Shown here: in pieces, positions 61,146-64,000 of the stretch
Position numbering within the stretch: the stretch's first letter is position 1
Layout: each line of letters starts with the position of its first letter
Assembly (NCBI RefSeq): GCF_021568315.1
Contig: NZ_JAKGSI010000002.1
Location: 310,001-374,000 of the forward strand
DNA: 64,000 nt
From: Corynebacterium uropygiale
Lineage (GTDB): Bacteria > Actinomycetota > Actinomycetes > Mycobacteriales > Mycobacteriaceae
Direction: 5' to 3'
Position numbers and translations under genes: made by a program
Notes under the pieces: generated by a model
Told to the model about the DNA's origin: nothing
Databases searched by the model: none
The model's input: the letters and a program-made list of their open reading frames with translations, nothing else

Positions 61146-62110
61146 CGTTGACGACGCAGGTGATTGACGAGCTCGTGAAGGTGAGGCCGCCGCAGCAGTC
61201 GGCGCGGGCGGCGGAGATCGCGGCGCTCATCCGCTTCGCGGGGAGCGTCGATGTGGTCCAGGGTGCCGTCGAGGTGAGCGCGGAGTTTTCGCGCGCGGCC
61301 GCCGCCGAGCGCCTCGTGAGCCTCATCCGCGATTTCCTCGATATTCCCTGCGCCCTCCGGGGCCTGCCGGGGCATTCTCACGAGCGTCGCGACCCCGCCT
61401 ATCGGGTGGAGGTCTCGGACCGCAGCACGGAACTTGTCCGCAAGCTGGGGCTGGTGACCCGGGCGGGGCACCGGGTGATCGGCCTGCCCCCTCAGGTCAT
61501 CTCCGGGGACATCGTTGACATCGAGGCGGCCTGGCGCGGAGCATTTATCGCCTCCGGCACGCTCGTGGAGCCGGGCCGGAGCACGAGCATCGAGGTGAAC
61601 GCCCCGTGCATGGAGGCGGGCCTGGCGCTGGTGGGCTGCGCGCGGCGCCTGGGCATGAGTGCCAAGCCGCGGGAGAGTCGCGGGATCGACAAGGTCCTGG
61701 TGAAAGAGCCCGACGCCATCGGCGCGCTTCTTAGCCGCATGGGTGCCCACGTCACCCGCATGGTCTGGGAGGAGAAGCTGCGCAGCCGTGAGAGCCACAA
61801 CCAGGCTCGGCTGACCAATTTCGACGACGCCAACCTGCGCCGTTCCGCCCGGGCGGCGGAGGTCGCCGCAGCGCGAGTAACCCGGGCCCTCGACATTCTT
61901 GGCGAGGATGTGCCGGAGCACCTTGCGGAGGCCGGCTATCTGCGGATCCAGCATCAGGATGCCTCGCTCGAGGAGCTGGGTCGCCTATCCGACCCTCAGC
62001 TGACTAAGGATGCCGTGGCGGGACGGATCCGTAGGCTCCTCTCCATGGCGGACCGTCACGCCGCCGACATGGGCATTCCCGACACGAGGGCGGCCGTTCC
62101 CCGCGACTAA
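61142..62110 (+). CDS. whiA: WhiA DNA-binding regulator
   Basis: WhiA controls sporulation septation in Streptomyces and division genes elsewhere; non-sporulating corynebacteria keep it. The 322 residues have an N-terminal LAGLIDADG-like domain (AWRGAFIASGTLVEPGR) and a C-terminal helix-turn-helix (ARAAEVAAARVTRALDIL, LSDPQLTKDAVAGRIRRLLSMA). ATG 61142 overlaps the yvcK stop. It ends 8 bp before the GlxR-like palindrome upstream of gapA. Confidence 0.94.
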   Translation: MTLTTQVIDELVKVRPPQQSARAAEIAALIRFAGSVDVVQGAVEVSAEFSRAAAAERLVSLIRDFLDIPCALRGLPGHSHERRDPAYRVEVSDRSTELVRKLGLVTRAGHRVIGLPPQVISGDIVDIEAAWRGAFIASGTLVEPGRSTSIEVNAPCMEAGLALVGCARRLGMSAKPRESRGIDKVLVKEPDAIGALLSRMGAHVTRMVWEEKLRSRESHNQARLTNFDDANLRRSARAAEVAAARVTRALDILGEDVPEHLAEAGYLRIQHQDASLEELGRLSDPQLTKDAVAGRIRRLLSMADRHAADMGIPDTRAAVPRD

Positions 62111-62118
62111 TCCGGCAA

Positions 62119-62134
62119 TGTGTGCAGCATCACA
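62119..62134 (+). promoter_or_regulatory. GlxR/CRP-like palindrome upstream of gapA
   Basis: TGTGT-GCAGCA-TCACA matches the GlxR consensus TGTGA-N6-TCACA at 9 of 10 defined positions. It lies 8 bp after the whiA stop and about 245 bp before the predicted gapA transcription start. Confidence 0.6.
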
Positions 62135-62145
62135 TCCCGCCGTAG

Positions 62146-63438
<1,293 letters not shown>

Positions 63439-63440
63439 TC

Positions 63441-63463
63441 CATCACCGTCAACGACAGTGATG
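63441..63463 (+). other. Hairpin after gapA
   Basis: CATCACCGTC (63441-63450) and GACAGTGATG (63454-63463) form a 10-bp stem with one mismatch and a 3-nt loop, 2 nt after the gapA stop. Confidence 0.45.
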
Positions 63464-63470
63464 ACGATGT

Positions 63471-63513
63471 ACCGCGACCCGGGAAGGGAGATGATCCTGC
63501 CCCGCGTCGCGGT
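63471..63513 (+). other. Second hairpin between gapA and pgk
   Basis: ACCGCGAC (63471-63478) and GTCGCGGT (63506-63513) form an 8-bp stem with a 27-nt loop; no T-tract follows. TATATC (63513-63518) right after it could be a pgk -10. Confidence 0.4.
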
Positions 63514-63558
63514 ATATCTCTACCTCAACCTTTAGTGATTCAAGGAGTTACTGAGAAC

Positions 63559-64000
63559 ATGGCTCTCCACAAGCTTCAGGATTTGCTGGATGAGGGCGTC
63601 GAGTCCCGCCACATTCTGGTGCGCTCGGATTTCAACGTCCCGCTCAACGACGCCGGTGAGATCACCGATCCGGGTCGTATTACTGCCTCCCTGCCCACCC
63701 TCAAGGCGCTCATCGAGGGCGGCGCGAAGGTCATCGTCATGGCGCACCTCGGCCGCCCGAAGGGTGAGGTCAACCCGAAGTTCTCCCTCAAGCCGGTCGC
63801 TGAGGCCCTGAGTGAGGCCCTCGGGCAGTACGTCGCCCTCGCGAGCGACGTCGTCGGCGAGGATGCCCACGAGCGCGCCAACGGCCTCAACGATGGTGAC
63901 GTCCTCCTGCTTGAGAACGTCCGCTTCGACCCGCGCGAGACCTCCAAGAAGGAGGAGGAGCGCGCCGAATTCGCTGATCAGCTCGTCGCTCTCGCTGCTG
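63559..64000 (+). CDS. pgk: Phosphoglycerate kinase (3' end cut off)
   Basis: Pgk transfers phosphate from 1,3-bisphosphoglycerate to ADP. The 147 visible codons show the N-terminal substrate domain: [37 protein letters not shown] and [15 protein letters not shown] 63559 has AAGGAG about 11 nt upstream, slightly far. It lies 120 bp after gapA, matching the gapA-pgk-tpi order of corynebacteria. The gene continues beyond the window. Confidence 0.96.
   Translation, partial: MALHKLQDLLDEGVESRHILVRSDFNVPLNDAGEITDPGRITASLPTLKALIEGGAKVIVMAHLGRPKGEVNPKFSLKPVAEALSEALGQYVALASDVVGEDAHERANGLNDGDVLLLENVRFDPRETSKKEEERAEFADQLVALAA

Overview
The window is a gene-dense, high-GC stretch of an actinobacterial chromosome. 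Protein sequences and gene order point to Corynebacterium: secF, solute-binding lipoprotein, apt, rel, cyclophilin, hisS, sdaA, aspS, rarA, alaS, the aro cluster, efp-nusB, the pyrR-carAB-pyrF cluster, mihF-gmk-rpoZ-coaBC-metK-priA, def-fmt-rsmB-rpe-rib, uvrC-rapZ-yvcK-whiA, gapA-pgk. GTG and TTG starts are common, and many genes overlap by 4 or 8 bp. I see no tRNA, rRNA, insertion sequence, prophage or CRISPR array. The content is almost entirely housekeeping.

Layout. 1-6.2 kb: end of secF, an oligopeptide-type binding lipoprotein, apt, the (p)ppGpp enzyme rel, and a convergent membrane-anchored cyclophilin. 6.4-11.5 kb: tpx, pepN, a metallo-beta-lactamase-fold hydrolase and hisS. 11.6-17.4 kb is the most accessory-looking part: sdaA (minus strand), a TetR regulator divergent from a degenerate ABC-ATPase-like gene plus a YhgE/Pip membrane protein, and a YpfJ-type zinc peptidase. 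17.5-24.8 kb: aspS, a kinase-like phosphotransferase, rarA, alaS. 25-32.7 kb: ruvX-mltG-aroE, a lone prepilin-type peptidase, aroC-aroK-aroB-aroQ and pepQ. 32.7-42.4 kb: efp-nusB, then the pyrimidine operon pyrR-pyrB-pyrC-carA-carB-pyrF. 42.6-48.5 kb: mihF, gmk, rpoZ, coaBC, metK, priA. 48.5-57 kb: pdxK-type kinase (minus strand), def-fmt-rsmB, rpe-ribD-ribE-ribBA-ribH and a PH-domain membrane protein. 57-64 kb: uvrC, rapZ-yvcK-whiA, then gapA and the start of pgk.

Regulation readable from the DNA. Nine genes have a TANNNT -10 hexamer ending only 7-8 nt before the start codon, which predicts leaderless mRNAs (tpx, pepN, hisS, ypfJ-like, priA, pdxK-like, rpe, PH protein, rapZ). pyrR has a PyrR-type RNA hairpin whose lower stem covers its ribosome-binding site. 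metK has an exact McbR-type operator starting at the coaBC stop codon. gapA is preceded by a GlxR/CRP-like palindrome, a run of G-tracts resembling RamA sites, and a hairpin at the mRNA 5' end. The tetR/ABC intergenic region holds a near-perfect palindrome, and the sdaA promoter has a perfect 11-bp tandem direct repeat.

No wholly new system is evident. The least explained items are the TetR/degenerate-ATPase/YhgE module with its missing canonical start codon, the sdaA promoter repeat, a possible Ala-codon leader peptide before alaS, and the long acidic NusB tail.
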